The notes: generated by a model not told the origin, from the sequence alone. A stretch of DNA of 64,000 bases from Agrococcus sp. Marseille-Q4369 (GCF_018308945.1 NZ_CP070501.1:2170001-2234000); one strand, 5' to 3'. Positions 19,861 through 29,854 are shown, numbered from the stretch's first letter. Made by a program: numbers and translations.

Positions 19861-22113
19861 ATGGCACAGAATTCCTCGCGCCCGCAGGGCGCCCGCCGAT
19901 CCGACGACCGCCCCTCCGGGCGCGCCGGCTCGCGCAGCCCGGGACACCGGGGCCACCGCCCCGCGCAGGACGGCGACGCCCGGCCGAAGCGCCGCTGGAC
20001 GAGCGAGGACCGCGAGCAGCGGTCGCAGGGCGCATCGCGCCGCCCGAACTGGACCCCGCCCGAGGAGCGCAAGCGCGACGACCGCCGCGGTCCCGCCTTC
20101 CGCACCCGCGGGGCAGCGCAGGGCGGTCGCGACCAGCAGCGCGACGACCGCGTGCACCGCGGCGAGCGGCCGCGCGGGTTCGACCGCGCCCGCGACGAGC
20201 ACCAGGGCCGGGGCCGCTTCGGCACCGGAGCCGGGCGCGACGAGCGTCACGGCGGCGAGCGGCGGTTCGACCGCGACGAGCGCCCGCAGCAGCGACGGTT
20301 CGACGACCGTGGCGGCGAGCGCCGCTTCGATCGTGACGAGCGCCCGCGTCGCAGCTTCGGCGACCGCGACGAGCGTGGCGGCGAGCGTCGCTTCGATCGT
20401 GACGAGCGCCCGCAGCGGCGTCGGTTCGACGAGCGTGGCGGCGAGCGTCGCTTCGATCGTGACGAGCGCCCGCGTCGCAGCTTCGGCGACCGCGACGAGC
20501 GTGGCGGCGAGCGCCGCTTCGATCGTGACGAGCGCCCGCAGCAGCGTCGCTTCGACGAGCGTGGCGGCGAGCGCCGCTTCGACCGTGACGAGCGCCCGCG
20601 CCGCAGCTCCGGCAGCCGCGTCGACCGCCCGCAGCGCAGCTTCGACGACCGCCCGCGCCGCAGCTCCGACGACCGCGCCCCGCGCGGCGACCGCCGCTTC
20701 GACCGCGACGAGCGGCCGCAGCGCGGCTTCCGCGACCGCGACGAGCGCGGCGGCGACCTCCGCCCCGAGCGCGAGGAGCGCCCGCGCCGCGCCTTCGACG
20801 ACCGGCCGCAGCGCCGCGACAGCACCTACTACCCCTCGACCGACGCGAAGCCCTTCGCGCCGAAGGATGACGTCGTGCTCGACCGGCTCGACGCGACCGC
20901 CACCGTCGCTGCCGACGTGGAGGGCGTCTCCTTCGTCGACCTCGGCCTCGGCGCCGGGATCGCCGGAGCCCTCAAGTCGATGGGCGCCCCGTCGCCCTTC
21001 CCGATCCAGGCAGCCACGATCCCCGATGTGATCGCGGGGCGCGACGTGCTCGGGCGCGGACGCACGGGCTCCGGCAAGACCATCGCGTTCGGCGCCCCGA
21101 TCGTCGAGATGCTGCTGCGCAACCGCCCGGAGCGCCGCGAGCTCGGCCGGCCGCCGCGCGCCCTCATCCTCGCCCCGACCCGCGAGCTCGCGCAGCAGAT
21201 CAACCACACCGTCATGGGCCTCGGCCGTGCCGTCGGCATCTTCACGACCGTGATCGTCGGCGGCGTGAAGCAGGACAGCCAGGTCGAGGCGCTCCGCCGC
21301 GGCGTCGACATCCTGATCGGCACGCCCGGCCGCATCGAGGATCTCGTCGAGCAGCGCAAGCTCAACCTCGGGGCCGTCGAGATCGCGGTGGTCGACGAGG
21401 CCGACCACATGTGCGAGCTCGGCTTCCTCGAGCCGGTGCAGCGCATCCTCCGCCAGACGCGTCCCGGCAGCCAGAAGCTGCTGTTCTCGGCGACGCTCGA
21501 CGCCGAGGTGCAGACGATCGTGCGCGAGTTCCTGCCCGAGCCGGCGGTCCACGAGGTCGCCGGTGAGGAGCAGTCGACCTCGACGATCGACCACCAGGTG
21601 CTCGTCGTTGACCGCTACGACAAGGACGCGGTGCTCGAGCAGATCGTCTCGAACCCCGGCCGCATCATCGTCTTCACGCGCACGCGCGCCTACGCTGAGC
21701 GGCTCACCGAGCAGTTCAGCGACGCCGGCATCGCGGCGGTGAGCCTGCACGGCGACCTGACGCAGGCGAAGCGCAACCGCTCGCTCGAGAAGCTCAAGCG
21801 CGGCAAGGTCGACGTGCTCGTCGCGACCGACGTCGCCGCGCGCGGCATCCACATCGACGACGTCGCGCTCGTCGTGCAGGCCGACCCGCCGGACGAGTAC
21901 AAGACCTACCTGCACCGCGCCGGCCGCACGGGCCGTGCGGGCAATGCGGGCCGGGTCGTGACCGTCATCGCTCCCGCGCGCCGCAAGCGCACGCAGCAGC
22001 TGCTCGACCGCGCCGAGATCGAGGCGCCGATGATCCCCGCGGTCCCCGGCGACGACCTGCTCGACACGCTCACGGCGGCGCCGACCGCCGAGGCCGATCC
22101 CGCCGCCGAGTAG
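19861..22113 (+). CDS. DEAD-box RNA helicase with repeat-rich N-terminal extension
   Basis: 750 residues. Residues 1-320 are a highly charged low-complexity region, including six alternating units built on GGERRFDRDERP (about 131-255). The helicase core then follows: Q-motif region FPIQAATIP, Walker A GRTGSGKT (about 400-407), PTRELAQQI, DEADHM (from 512), SATLDAE, and in domain 2 VLVATDVAARGIHIDD and HRAGRTGRAG. Such enzymes remodel structured RNA during ribosome assembly, decay or cold stress. Unusually the RG/RD-rich tail is N-terminal rather than C-terminal. The repeats may bind RNA or drive condensation. The start is the ATG giving MAQNSSRPQG, after a 200-base gap. Confidence 0.93.
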   Translation: MAQNSSRPQGARRSDDRPSGRAGSRSPGHRGHRPAQDGDARPKRRWTSEDREQRSQGASRRPNWTPPEERKRDDRRGPAFRTRGAAQGGRDQQRDDRVHRGERPRGFDRARDEHQGRGRFGTGAGRDERHGGERRFDRDERPQQRRFDDRGGERRFDRDERPRRSFGDRDERGGERRFDRDERPQRRRFDERGGERRFDRDERPRRSFGDRDERGGERRFDRDERPQQRRFDERGGERRFDRDERPRRSSGSRVDRPQRSFDDRPRRSSDDRAPRGDRRFDRDERPQRGFRDRDERGGDLRPEREERPRRAFDDRPQRRDSTYYPSTDAKPFAPKDDVVLDRLDATATVAADVEGVSFVDLGLGAGIAGALKSMGAPSPFPIQAATIPDVIAGRDVLGRGRTGSGKTIAFGAPIVEMLLRNRPERRELGRPPRALILAPTRELAQQINHTVMGLGRAVGIFTTVIVGGVKQDSQVEALRRGVDILIGTPGRIEDLVEQRKLNLGAVEIAVVDEADHMCELGFLEPVQRILRQTRPGSQKLLFSATLDAEVQTIVREFLPEPAVHEVAGEEQSTSTIDHQVLVVDRYDKDAVLEQIVSNPGRIIVFTRTRAYAERLTEQFSDAGIAAVSLHGDLTQAKRNRSLEKLKRGKVDVLVATDVAARGIHIDDVALVVQADPPDEYKTYLHRAGRTGRAGNAGRVVTVIAPARRKRTQQLLDRAEIEAPMIPAVPGDDLLDTLTAAPTAEADPAAE
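20251..20618 (+). repeat. Tandem coding repeats in the helicase N-terminus
   Basis: Six units encode GGERRFDRDERP followed alternately by an 8-residue QQRRFDER-type and a 10-residue RRSFGDRDER-type segment, giving a 126-base higher-order period. DNA identity between alternate units is very high, pointing to recent duplication. Confidence 0.85.
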
Positions 22114-22227
22114 TCGACCCGACGCATCCGCACGTCACACGGATGCGTGATCCGAGTGGCCCGGGCCGGTGACGGTGCCGGGCCCTCGGCGACTGCGCCG
22201 CGCGAGCTTCCGGCGTACGGTGGGGGC

Positions 22228-22986
22228 ATGCGGATCGTCGTCGTCGGTGGATCGGGGAACGCGGGCTCGGCGATCGTGCGAGCCATCGGCCGGCGGGGCG
22301 AGCTGCCCACGCCGATGTCGCGCTCGGGCAAGGCCATCGCGGGCGCGCCGGGCGTCAAGGCCGACGTCGTCACGGGGGAGGGGCTCGACGCGGCGCTCGC
22401 GGGAGCCGACGTCGTCGTCGACTCCCTCAACTCGCGCAACCCGCTCGACCTGCGCCCCTTCACGATCGGCACGCGCAACCTCGTGCAGGCCGCCGAGCGC
22501 GCCGGCGTCGGCCGCGTCGTGCTGCTGTCGATCCTCGGCGTCGAGCGCTCGCGGCTCGGCTACCACCGCCGCAAGCGGCAGCAGGAGCTCGCCTACCTCG
22601 AGTCGCCGCTCGAGGTGTCGGTCGTGCGCGCGGCGCAGTTCCACGAGTGGTCGGTCGACCAGTTCGAGGCGGGATCCGCCCTCGGCGCCATCCCGGTCGC
22701 GCTCGGGGGCCGGCTGCAGCCGGTCGCGGTGCGCGAAGTGGCGGCGCTCGTCGCGCAGGAGGCGCTCGAGCCGACCGGCAAGCGCTTCACCGAGATCGCC
22801 GGCCCCGAGGTGCGCATCTCGCGCGACCTCGCGAAGTCGTGGCAGCGCATCACGGGCGCGCGCGGCCTCATCGTCAACGGCCCGTTCCCGCCGTCGCTGC
22901 TCGACTACCTGCGCTCGGGCGCCAATCTCACCGAGCAGCACAAGGGCCAGGTCACGTTCGAGGAGTGGCTCGAGCGGCGACGCTGA
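22228..22986 (+). CDS. NAD(P)H-binding atypical SDR (NmrA/ycf39-like)
   Basis: 252 residues. The N-terminus [20 protein letters not shown] is an atypical Rossmann dinucleotide fold (GGxGxxG). [20 protein letters not shown] supplies Ser and Tyr-x-x-x-Lys-like residues in the usual places. [10 protein letters not shown] and a C-terminal [11 protein letters not shown] complete an NmrA-like layout. Members act as redox-sensing or quinone/flavin-linked reductases; the substrate cannot be told. TACGGT ends 6 bases before ATG 22228, suggesting leaderless transcription. It stands alone between the helicase and recQ. Confidence 0.85.
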   Translation: MRIVVVGGSGNAGSAIVRAIGRRGELPTPMSRSGKAIAGAPGVKADVVTGEGLDAALAGADVVVDSLNSRNPLDLRPFTIGTRNLVQAAERAGVGRVVLLSILGVERSRLGYHRRKRQQELAYLESPLEVSVVRAAQFHEWSVDQFEAGSALGAIPVALGGRLQPVAVREVAALVAQEALEPTGKRFTEIAGPEVRISRDLAKSWQRITGARGLIVNGPFPPSLLDYLRSGANLTEQHKGQVTFEEWLERRR

Positions 22987-23069
22987 CCGCCCACAGGGCC
23001 GGCGTCGCGCCGCACGTCGTGTCGGCCGCCGCGCCTAGGCTGGATGTGCAGGGCCACGGAGGGGGATGC

Positions 23070-25049
23070 GTGACGGACGCGAGGCACGACGACTGGGTGC
23101 CGCCGAGCGACGATGACGCCCCCGAGGCGTGGGAGTCGTGGGGTGAGCCGGCCGACGGCTGGCTGCCGCCGAGCGACGCCGACGCGCCCGCGGGCGGGGT
23201 GCGCACCGCGGTCCGGCCCGCGACCCGTGCGCCGGGCATCGCCGCGACGGCGAAGGCCGCGACGCCGCTCGAGGCTCTCACCCGGGTGTGGGGCTACGAC
23301 GCGTTCCGCGGCGAGCAGGCCGAGATCATCGACGAGGTGGTCGCCGGCCGCGACGTCGTCGTGCTCATGCCCACCGGCGGCGGCAAGAGCCTCTGCTACC
23401 AGATCCCCTCGCTCGTGCGCGAGGGCACGGGCGTCGTCATCAGCCCGCTTATCGCGCTCATGCACGACCAGGTCGACGCGCTCGAGCAGCTCGGCGTGCG
23501 CGCCGCCTACCTCAACTCGACGCAGAGCGCCGACGAGCGGCGCGACGTCGAGCGGCGACTCCTCGCGGGCGAGCTCGACATGCTCTACCTCGCGCCCGAG
23601 CGGCTCCCCGTCGCGGGGGCGCTGCTCGACGCCGCCCCGATCGCGCTCTTCGCGATCGACGAGGCGCACTGCGTGAGCCAGTGGGGGCACGACTTCCGCC
23701 CCGACTACCTGCAGCTCTCGGTGATCGGCGAGCGCTGGCCCGACGTGCCGCGCGTCGCGCTCACCGCGACCGCGACGGTCGAGACCCGCGCCGAGATCGT
23801 CGAGCGGCTCGGGCTGCACGGCGCGAAGGTGTTCGTCTCGAGCTTCGACCGCCCCAACATCCAGTACCGCATCGCGCCGAAGCAGGACGCGAAGGCGCAG
23901 CTGCTGCGCATCATCCGCGACGAGCACCCCGGCGCGGCCGGCATCGTGTACTGCCTCTCGCGCAAGTCGGTCGAGTCGACCGCCGAGTGGCTGCGCGCGC
24001 AGGGCGTCGACGCGCTCCCGTACCACGCGGGCCTCGACGCCGGCACGCGCGCGCGGAACCAGCAGCGCTTCCTCCGCGAGGACGGCGTCGTGATGGTCGC
24101 GACGATCGCGTTCGGCATGGGCATCGACAAGCCCGACGTGCGCTACGTCGCCCACCTCGACCTGCCGAAGTCGATCGAGGGCTACTACCAGGAGACCGGT
24201 CGCGCGGGTCGCGACGGCGAGCCCTCGACGGCGTGGCTCGCCTACGGGCTGCAGGACGTCGTGCAGCAGCGGCGGATGATCGCCGACGGCGAGGGCGACG
24301 CGCAGCGCAAGCGCAACCAGACGATGCACCTCGACGCGATGCTCGCGCTGTGCGAGACCGTCGAGTGCCGCCGCGTGCAGCTGCTCGCCTACTTCGGCGA
24401 GCCGAGCGAGCCGTGCGGCAACTGCGACACGTGCCTCACGCCGCCCGATTCCTACGACGGCACCGTCCCGGCGCAGAAGCTGCTCTCGACGATCGTCCGG
24501 CTGCAGCGCGAGCGGCGGCAGTCGTTCGGCGCTGGCCACCTCGTCGACATCCTCGTGGGCGCCGACACCGAGCGCATCCGTCGATTCGGCCACGACCAGC
24601 TCGCCACCTACGGCATCGGCAGCGACCTGAGCGCCGTGCAGTGGCGCGGCGTCGTGCGCCAGCTGCTCGCGCAGGGGCTGCTGCAGCCGCAGGGGGAGTT
24701 CGGCGTGCTCGCGCTCACCGATGCGTCGGCGGCCGTGCTCGCCGGCGAGCGAGAGGTGCGGCTGCGGCACGAGGTGAAGGCACCGGCGAAAGTGGCGCGC
24801 CGCTCCGAGAGCACCGCGCAGCTCGACGACGCCGCGCAGGCGGTGTTCCAGTCGCTCCGCTCGTGGCGCGCCAGCACGGCGAAGGAGCAGGCGGTGCCCG
24901 CCTACGTCGTGTTCAACGACAAGACGCTCGCGGCGATCGCCGAGCGCCGCCCGCGCACGATGGTCGAGCTCTCGACCATCTCGGGCGTGGGCGAGTCGAA
25001 GCTCGAGCGCTACGGCGCCGCGGTGCTCGAGGTGCTGACCGAGGCATGA
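23070..25049 (+). CDS. recQ: ATP-dependent DNA helicase RecQ
   Basis: 659 residues. The GTG at 23070 has GGAGGGGG upstream. An unusual N-terminal extension of about 60 residues carries two related acidic motifs ([15 protein letters not shown] and [10 protein letters not shown]). The helicase core has [15 protein letters not shown] (Lys106), [17 protein letters not shown] and [10 protein letters not shown]. The RQC zinc site is [17 protein letters not shown] with CGNCDTC. A C-terminal HRDC domain ends the protein (TIAERRP-like, [12 protein letters not shown]). It unwinds forked and recombination DNA in the RecF pathway. Its stop overlaps the next gene's ATG by 4 bases. TAGGCT at 23036 may be the -10 box. 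Confidence 0.96.
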   Translation: MTDARHDDWVPPSDDDAPEAWESWGEPADGWLPPSDADAPAGGVRTAVRPATRAPGIAATAKAATPLEALTRVWGYDAFRGEQAEIIDEVVAGRDVVVLMPTGGGKSLCYQIPSLVREGTGVVISPLIALMHDQVDALEQLGVRAAYLNSTQSADERRDVERRLLAGELDMLYLAPERLPVAGALLDAAPIALFAIDEAHCVSQWGHDFRPDYLQLSVIGERWPDVPRVALTATATVETRAEIVERLGLHGAKVFVSSFDRPNIQYRIAPKQDAKAQLLRIIRDEHPGAAGIVYCLSRKSVESTAEWLRAQGVDALPYHAGLDAGTRARNQQRFLREDGVVMVATIAFGMGIDKPDVRYVAHLDLPKSIEGYYQETGRAGRDGEPSTAWLAYGLQDVVQQRRMIADGEGDAQRKRNQTMHLDAMLALCETVECRRVQLLAYFGEPSEPCGNCDTCLTPPDSYDGTVPAQKLLSTIVRLQRERRQSFGAGHLVDILVGADTERIRRFGHDQLATYGIGSDLSAVQWRGVVRQLLAQGLLQPQGEFGVLALTDASAAVLAGEREVRLRHEVKAPAKVARRSESTAQLDDAAQAVFQSLRSWRASTAKEQAVPAYVVFNDKTLAAIAERRPRTMVELSTISGVGESKLERYGAAVLEVLTEA

Positions 25050-25417
25050 GCGAGCGCGTGCGGCTCGACGTCTGGCTCTGGGCGGTGCGCCTCGTCAAGA
25101 CGCGCGCCGCCGCGACTGAGGCGTGCCGCGGCGGTCACGTGAAGCTGAACGGCAACGCCGCGAAGGCGGCGCAGCCCGTGCGCATCGGGGACGAGGTGCG
25201 CGTGCGCATCCACGGCTTCGACCGCATCGTCATCGTCAAGCAGCTGCTCGCGAAGCGCGTGAGCGCGCCGCTCGCCGCCGACGCGATCGAGGACCGCTCG
25301 CCGCCCCGGCCGAGCGCGATCGACGCCGCCCAGGTGCCGTTCCGGCCGCGGGGCGCCGGCCGCCCCTCGAGCCGCGAGCGGCGCGAGATCGACCGGTTGC
25401 GGGGCCGCGCCGACTGA
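25046..25417 (+). CDS. S4-domain RNA-binding protein, Hsp15-like
   Basis: 123 residues. The N-terminal half is an S4 RNA-binding domain ([41 protein letters not shown]). The tail is basic ([20 protein letters not shown]). Hsp15 of Escherichia coli recycles stalled 50S subunits carrying nascent chains; the same role here is family inference. Translation is coupled to recQ through an ATGA overlap at 25046-25049, so the pair share a transcript although their functions differ. Confidence 0.92.
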   Translation: MSERVRLDVWLWAVRLVKTRAAATEACRGGHVKLNGNAAKAAQPVRIGDEVRVRIHGFDRIVIVKQLLAKRVSAPLAADAIEDRSPPRPSAIDAAQVPFRPRGAGRPSSRERREIDRLRGRAD

Positions 25418-25425
25418 CCGTTCGG

Positions 25426-25641
25426 CTACCAGAGCCCGGGCTGGTCGTCCATGAGGGCGCCGAGCACGAAGACGATGAGCGCGACGCCGAAGCACAGCGC
25501 CACGAGGCCACTCAGCAGCGCGAGCCAGCCGCCGCGCTTCGGCGTCGAGCCGGTGCCGCGGATGCTCATGGCGACACCGGCGAGCGCGAGCACGAGGGCC
25601 AGGACGAAGACGGCGAGGACGACCGCGAATCCTGCGGGCAT
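25426..25641 (-). CDS. Small two-TM membrane protein
   Basis: 71 residues: a first helix at about 4-26 (GFAVVLAVFVLALVLALAGV), a short polar loop with SIRGTGSTPKRGG, a second helix at about 40-63, and a short acidic tail ending DDQPGLW. No family is recognised. It is convergent with the S4 protein, 8 bases apart, and 96 bases downstream of another small two-helix protein on the same strand. Confidence 0.62.
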   Translation of the reverse strand: MPAGFAVVLAVFVLALVLALAGVAMSIRGTGSTPKRGGWLALLSGLVALCFGVALIVFVLGALMDDQPGLW

Positions 25642-25737
25642 GATCGATCAGCCGCCCGTCGTGAGCGCTGTGATCCACGAGATCGCGCCGAGGATCGCGG
25701 CGATCGGGCGGATGCTGGACGATCGCCCGACCGTCCG

Positions 25738-25953
25738 TCACGCCATGAAGGGCAGCAGCGTCCACAGCAGCGAGGGCACGGCGGCGGCGGTGCCGATCAC
25801 GAGCAGCGTCACGCCGAGCGCGAGCGGCGCGCGCGACGTCGAGTCGTCACGTCGCCGGGAGCCGATCACGAGCAGCACGATGCCGCCGACGATCAGCAGC
25901 AGACCGAGCACGAGGCCGGCGACGCTGAACAGGACCGAGAACATCATCGACAT
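25738..25953 (-). CDS. Small two-TM membrane protein
   Basis: 71 residues: helix one MFSVLFSVAGLVLGLLLIVG continuing to LLVIG, a basic/acidic loop SRRRDDSTSRAP, and helix two LALGVTLLVIGTAAAVPSLL. It resembles its downstream neighbour at 25426 in size and layout but not in residue order, so paralogy is uncertain. It is divergent from the CitE-like gene, 57 bases apart. Function unknown. Confidence 0.62.
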   Translation of the reverse strand: MSMMFSVLFSVAGLVLGLLLIVGGIVLLVIGSRRRDDSTSRAPLALGVTLLVIGTAAAVPSLLWTLLPFMA

Positions 25954-26010
25954 GCCGCGAGCCTAGCCAGGGCCACGCCGGGCGCGACCGCGCGGGTTAG
26001 CCTGGAGCAC

Positions 26011-26862
26011 GTGCCTCCCACCGATATCTCTCCCGCCATCGCCCGCTCCTGGCTGCTCGTGCCGGCCTCGAAGCCCGAGCTCTTCCAGATCGCCCAGGAG
26101 AGCGAGGCGGATGCCATCATCATCGACATCGAGGACGCGGTCGCCGCGAAGGACAAGGCGCAGGCCCGCGCCGACACCGTCGAGTGGCTCTCGACCGGCC
26201 ACCGCGCGTGGGTGCGCATCAACGACGCCGCGAGCGACTTCTGGAGCACCGATCTCGCCGAGCTCGAGCAAGCGCCCGGCCTCGAGGGGGTCATGCTCGC
26301 GAAGACGGAGTCCGCGAGCCACGTGAACGACACCGCCGACCGCCTGCCCGAGGGGACGCGCATCCTCGCGCTCGTCGAGACCGCCCGCGGCGTGCTGCAC
26401 GTCGAGCAGATCGCGAACGCGCCCTCGACCTTCCGGCTCGCGTTCGGCACGGGCGACTTCAAGCGCGACACCGCGACCGGCGATGACCCCATCGCGCTCG
26501 CGTATGCGCGCTCGCAGCTCGTGATCGCGTCGCGCGCCGCCAGGCTGCCTGCGCCGATCGACGGCCCGACGCTCGTGATGGACGCCCTCGACGCCGGCAC
26601 GCGGCTCGCGAAGGAGATGGGCATGTCGGGCAAGCTCATGCTCACCCACGAGCAGGCGCCGATGGTGAACGCGGGCCTCGCCCCGAGCCCCGATGAGGTC
26701 GCGTGGGCGCACGGCTTCGTGCGCGCCTTCGAGGAGTCGGGCGGCAAGATCAGCGACGGCAGCGACCTGCCGCGCCTCGCGCGCGCGCAGAAGATCCAGG
26801 CGCAGGCGCGCGACTTCGGCATCGAGATCGACGCGGCGAAGCTCGACGAGCTCAACTACTGA
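26011..26862 (+). CDS. HpcH/HpaI-CitE family lyase
   Basis: 283 residues forming the TIM-barrel aldolase/citrate-lyase beta fold. Visible are RSWLLVPASKPELFQIA, the metal-binding DIEDAVAAKDKAQAR, ILALVETARGVLHVEQIA and a barrel end with FGTGDFKRD. Stand-alone CitE-like proteins act on short acyl-CoA thioesters such as malyl- or citramalyl-CoA; none of the other citrate-lyase subunits is nearby, so it is not citrate lyase itself. The GTG at 26011 sits 7 bases after TAGCCT, a leaderless arrangement. A strong bidirectional terminator follows. Confidence 0.9.
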   Translation: MPPTDISPAIARSWLLVPASKPELFQIAQESEADAIIIDIEDAVAAKDKAQARADTVEWLSTGHRAWVRINDAASDFWSTDLAELEQAPGLEGVMLAKTESASHVNDTADRLPEGTRILALVETARGVLHVEQIANAPSTFRLAFGTGDFKRDTATGDDPIALAYARSQLVIASRAARLPAPIDGPTLVMDALDAGTRLAKEMGMSGKLMLTHEQAPMVNAGLAPSPDEVAWAHGFVRAFEESGGKISDGSDLPRLARAQKIQAQARDFGIEIDAAKLDELNY

Positions 26863-26867
26863 GATAC

Positions 26868-26903
26868 GCGAAGGGGGCGAGCGCACGCGCTCGCCCCCTT
26901 CGC
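26868..26903. terminator. Strong bidirectional terminator
   Basis: A perfect 17-base stem: GCGAAGGGGGCGAGCGC (26868-26884) against its complement at 26887-26903 with a 2-base loop. It lies between the convergent CitE-like and CsbD genes, starting 5 bases after the former's stop codon. Confidence 0.88.
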
Positions 26904-26913
26904 AACCGGAGAC

Positions 26914-27105
26914 CTACTTGAAGGTGTCCTTGACGTCCTTGCCGGCGTCCTTGATGTGCTCGCCCGCCTGCTTGGCGTTGGCGCTGGCCTCGTCCTTGTG
27001 GCCCTCGGCCTCGAGGCGCTCGTTGTCCGTCGCGTCGCCGATGCCCTGCTTGGCCTTGCCGACTGCCTCCTGGGCAGCGTTCGAGATCTTGTCGTCGAGA
27101 CCCAT
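26914..27105 (-). CDS. CsbD-family stress protein
   Basis: 63 residues, hydrophilic, Lys/Asp/Ala-rich, with the CsbD pattern MGLDDKISNAAQEAVGKAKQ then GDATDNERLEAEGHKDEA. AAGGAGGTTGAG directly before the ATG is one of the strongest ribosome-binding sites in the window, suggesting abundant expression. CsbD-like proteins are general-stress proteins (sigma-B dependent in Bacillus) with no known biochemical activity. It is monocistronic, with a terminator downstream. Confidence 0.92.
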   Translation of the reverse strand: MGLDDKISNAAQEAVGKAKQGIGDATDNERLEAEGHKDEASANAKQAGEHIKDAGKDVKDTFK

Positions 27106-27172
27106 CTCAACCTCCTTGATCGGGGAGCGGTCGCTCCGCCATCCAACCTAGGGACGCTCCCTGGGAGGCGCC

Positions 27173-28966
27173 TCAGGAGTCGCTGGAGGGCTCGTCCCGG
27201 TCGCGGTCCGTCCGCACGACCGGGTTCGACGCGGTCGTGACGGGAGGGGCGATCGAGCCGGGGGCCGACGCATCCGCCTCGAGCTGCGCTTGGGCGGCAC
27301 GCTCCTCCATCGCCTCCTCCATGGCCGACTTCTGCCGCAGCGGCGGCACGCGGAAGAAGAGCGCGATGACGAGCGCGACGCCGACGACCGCGAGCGCGAC
27401 CCAGAAGGGCCCGCTGGATGCGTTCGAGAAGCCGTCGAGGAACGGGGCAGCGAGCCGCGGGTCGGCGGTGTTGAGGAACGACGAATCCTCGTTGAGCGCG
27501 CCGCCGATCTGCTCGGGGCGCGCGAGCACCTCGAGGATGCGGGCGTTGCCGGGGTCGGCCAGCACGGAGGGATCCTGCACCGCTGCCTCGAGGTCGGCGC
27601 GCAGGTCGCGGCGCCCGAACGCGGTCTGGAGCGTCTCGGGCAGGCGGGCGAAGAGCATCGAGAAGACGACCGCGACGCCCGCGGTGCCGCCGAGCTGCCG
27701 GAAGAACGTCGCCGAGCTCGTCGCGACGCCCATGTCCTTCGGCTGCACCGCGTTCTGGCTCGCGATCGTCAGCGTCTGGTTGACCTGGCCGAGGCCGAGA
27801 CCGAGCAGCAGCTGCCCGAGCAGCAGCACCCAGAGCGGGCTGTCCCACTGCAGGGTCACGAGCACGCCGTAGGCGATCGCCATGGAGGCGAGGCCGAGCA
27901 CCGGGAAGGCGCCGTAGCGACCCGTGCGGGCGATGATCTGGCCCGACGCGATCGACGCGATCATGAGCCCGACGATGAGCGGCAGCGTCGCCAACCCCGC
28001 CTCGGTCGGGTTCATGCCGTGCACGATCTGCAGCACGAACGGGATGATCATCATGCCGGCGAACATGCCGAAGCCGCTGAGGACGCCGAGCAGTGTGGCC
28101 ATCGAGAAGGCGCGGTTGCTGAACAGGTGCAGCGGGATGAGGGCGGCGGCCCCCATGCGGCGCTCGACGAGCACGAAGGCGACGAGCCCGACGGCACCGA
28201 CCGCGAAGCACGCGACCGCCGCGGGCGCCAGCCAGCCCCACACGCGGCCCTGCTCGGCGACGAGCAGGAGCGGCACGACGCCGACGACGAGCAGCGCGGC
28301 ACCCCACCAGTCGATGCGCACGCGCTCATGGTGCGCGGGCAGGTGCAGGTAGCGCCACACCATCCACAGCGCCGCGGCGCCGATGGGCAGGTTGAACAGG
28401 AACACCCAGCGCCAGCCGTCGAGCGCGAGGATCTCGTCGGCGCCGGCGAACATGCCGCCGATGAGCGGGCCGAGGATGGACGAGACGCCGAAGACGGCGA
28501 GGAAGTAGCCTTGGTACTTCGCGCGCTCCCGCGGGCTCAGCACATCCGCCATGATCGTGAGCGGCAGCGCCATCAGGCCGCCCGCGCCGAGGCCCTGGAC
28601 CGCGCGGAAGGCGGCGAGCTGGATCATGTCCTGCGCGGACGAGCACAGGATCGAGCCGACGAGGAACAGCACGATCGCGGCGAGGAACAGCGGCCGGCGG
28701 CCGAAGATGTCGCTGAGCTTGCCGTAGATCGGCGTCACGATCGTCGAGACGATGAGGAACGCCGTCACGACCCACACCTGCAGGTCGAGCCCGTGCAGGT
28801 CGTCCGCGATGGTGCGCATGGAGGTGCCGACGACCGTCTGCGACAGCGACGACAGGAACATGGCGATCATCAGGCCGACCAGCACGAGCATGATCTGGCG
28901 GCGGGTCATGAGGGGGTCGCCGGGCACAGCGGTGCTCTCGGCGGCGCGCTGATCGCGCTGCGGCAT
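27173..28966 (-). CDS. MFS multidrug exporter, DHA2 (EmrB/QacA) type
   Basis: 597 residues with about 14 membrane helices, the DHA2 layout. Helix 1 carries LSSLSQTVVGTSMRTI, the DHA2 motif D1-like region, followed by the loop GKLSDIFGRRPLFLAA (motif A). A large extracytoplasmic segment of about 120 residues lies before the last helix. The C-terminus is long, Glu/Gln-rich and cytoplasmic. It exports drugs with proton exchange; the substrate is unknown. TAGACT at 28998-29003 (minus strand) gives a leader of about 30 bases. No regulator gene is adjacent; the divergent neighbour is an M15 peptidase. Confidence 0.92.
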   Translation of the reverse strand: MPQRDQRAAESTAVPGDPLMTRRQIMLVLVGLMIAMFLSSLSQTVVGTSMRTIADDLHGLDLQVWVVTAFLIVSTIVTPIYGKLSDIFGRRPLFLAAIVLFLVGSILCSSAQDMIQLAAFRAVQGLGAGGLMALPLTIMADVLSPRERAKYQGYFLAVFGVSSILGPLIGGMFAGADEILALDGWRWVFLFNLPIGAAALWMVWRYLHLPAHHERVRIDWWGAALLVVGVVPLLLVAEQGRVWGWLAPAAVACFAVGAVGLVAFVLVERRMGAAALIPLHLFSNRAFSMATLLGVLSGFGMFAGMMIIPFVLQIVHGMNPTEAGLATLPLIVGLMIASIASGQIIARTGRYGAFPVLGLASMAIAYGVLVTLQWDSPLWVLLLGQLLLGLGLGQVNQTLTIASQNAVQPKDMGVATSSATFFRQLGGTAGVAVVFSMLFARLPETLQTAFGRRDLRADLEAAVQDPSVLADPGNARILEVLARPEQIGGALNEDSSFLNTADPRLAAPFLDGFSNASSGPFWVALAVVGVALVIALFFRVPPLRQKSAMEEAMEERAAQAQLEADASAPGSIAPPVTTASNPVVRTDRDRDEPSSDS

Positions 28967-29050
28967 AGGGGTCCTCAGCTCTCGGGAAGATCGTTAGTCT
29001 ACCGAATGAAGTTTGCTCGCGCCACCCGCGGTCGATGGCACGATGGATGC

Positions 29051-29845
29051 GTGCGTCGAGTCGTGGTGGTGGTGGCAGCAGCGCTCGTGCTGACGGGGTG
29101 CGGCGCGAGTGGATCGCCAGCCCCGACCGCGACCGCCGAGCCGCCGGCGACCGCGGCGCCCTCGCCGACGCCGTCGACGCCCGCTCCGGCGCCGGAGCCC
29201 GCGCCGACGCCGAGCGCGACCGAGGAGCCTGCGCAGCCCGACGCATCCGCCTTCGACCTCGACACCGGCGCGAGCCTGCAGGTCGTCGTGAACAAGCGGC
29301 GGCCGCTGCAGCCGCCCGACTACCGGCCGGAGCTCGTCGCCGTCTCGAGCGCGCAGGAGGGCGGCGAGCTCGTGCGGCCCGAGCTCGACGCGGCGCTCGC
29401 GGCGATGTCGCACGTGATGCGCGCAGAGATCGGGGAGGGCACCTTCGTATTCTCCTCCTACCGCGGCTACGAGCGGCAGGCCGAGCTCTACAGCGGCTAC
29501 GTCGCCCGCTACGGGCAGGCGGAGGCCGACACGACGAGCGCTCGGCCGGGTCACAGCGAGCACCAGACGGGGCTCGCGATCGACGTCTCCGGCACGGGCG
29601 GCGCGTGCCGGCTCGCGACGTGCTTCGGCGATACGGCCGCCGGGCGCTGGCTCGCCGAGCACGCGTGGCAGCACGGCTTCGTCGTGCGCTACCCGCGGGG
29701 GCTCGAGCACATCACCGGCTACGAGTGGGAGCCGTGGCACCTCCGCTACGTCGGCGTCGAGGTCTCGACCGCGATGCACGAGAGCGGCGCCGCGACCCTC
29801 GAGGAGCACTTCGGGCTCGAGCCCGCGCCCGACTACGCGCCGTAG
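29051..29845 (+). CDS. D-Ala-D-Ala carboxypeptidase-like M15 (VanY) lipoprotein
   Basis: 264 residues. GTG 29051 gives a lipoprotein signal, RRVVVVVAAALVLTGCG, with Cys at the lipobox; an upstream ATG would add a non-signal extension. A Pro/Ala/Thr-rich spacer (about 25-65) leads to the M15 peptidase domain. Zinc-site motifs are HSEHQTGLAIDV (SxHxxGxAxD type) and EWEPWHLRY (His ligand). FSSYRGYERQAELY precedes them. It probably trims stem peptides of peptidoglycan outside the membrane. It heads a run of five plus-strand genes that continues with three Gly-rich membrane proteins and a CapA-like lipoprotein. Confidence 0.9.
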   Translation: MRRVVVVVAAALVLTGCGASGSPAPTATAEPPATAAPSPTPSTPAPAPEPAPTPSATEEPAQPDASAFDLDTGASLQVVVNKRRPLQPPDYRPELVAVSSAQEGGELVRPELDAALAAMSHVMRAEIGEGTFVFSSYRGYERQAELYSGYVARYGQAEADTTSARPGHSEHQTGLAIDVSGTGGACRLATCFGDTAAGRWLAEHAWQHGFVVRYPRGLEHITGYEWEPWHLRYVGVEVSTAMHESGAATLEEHFGLEPAPDYAP

Positions 29846-29854
29846 CATGCCGCC

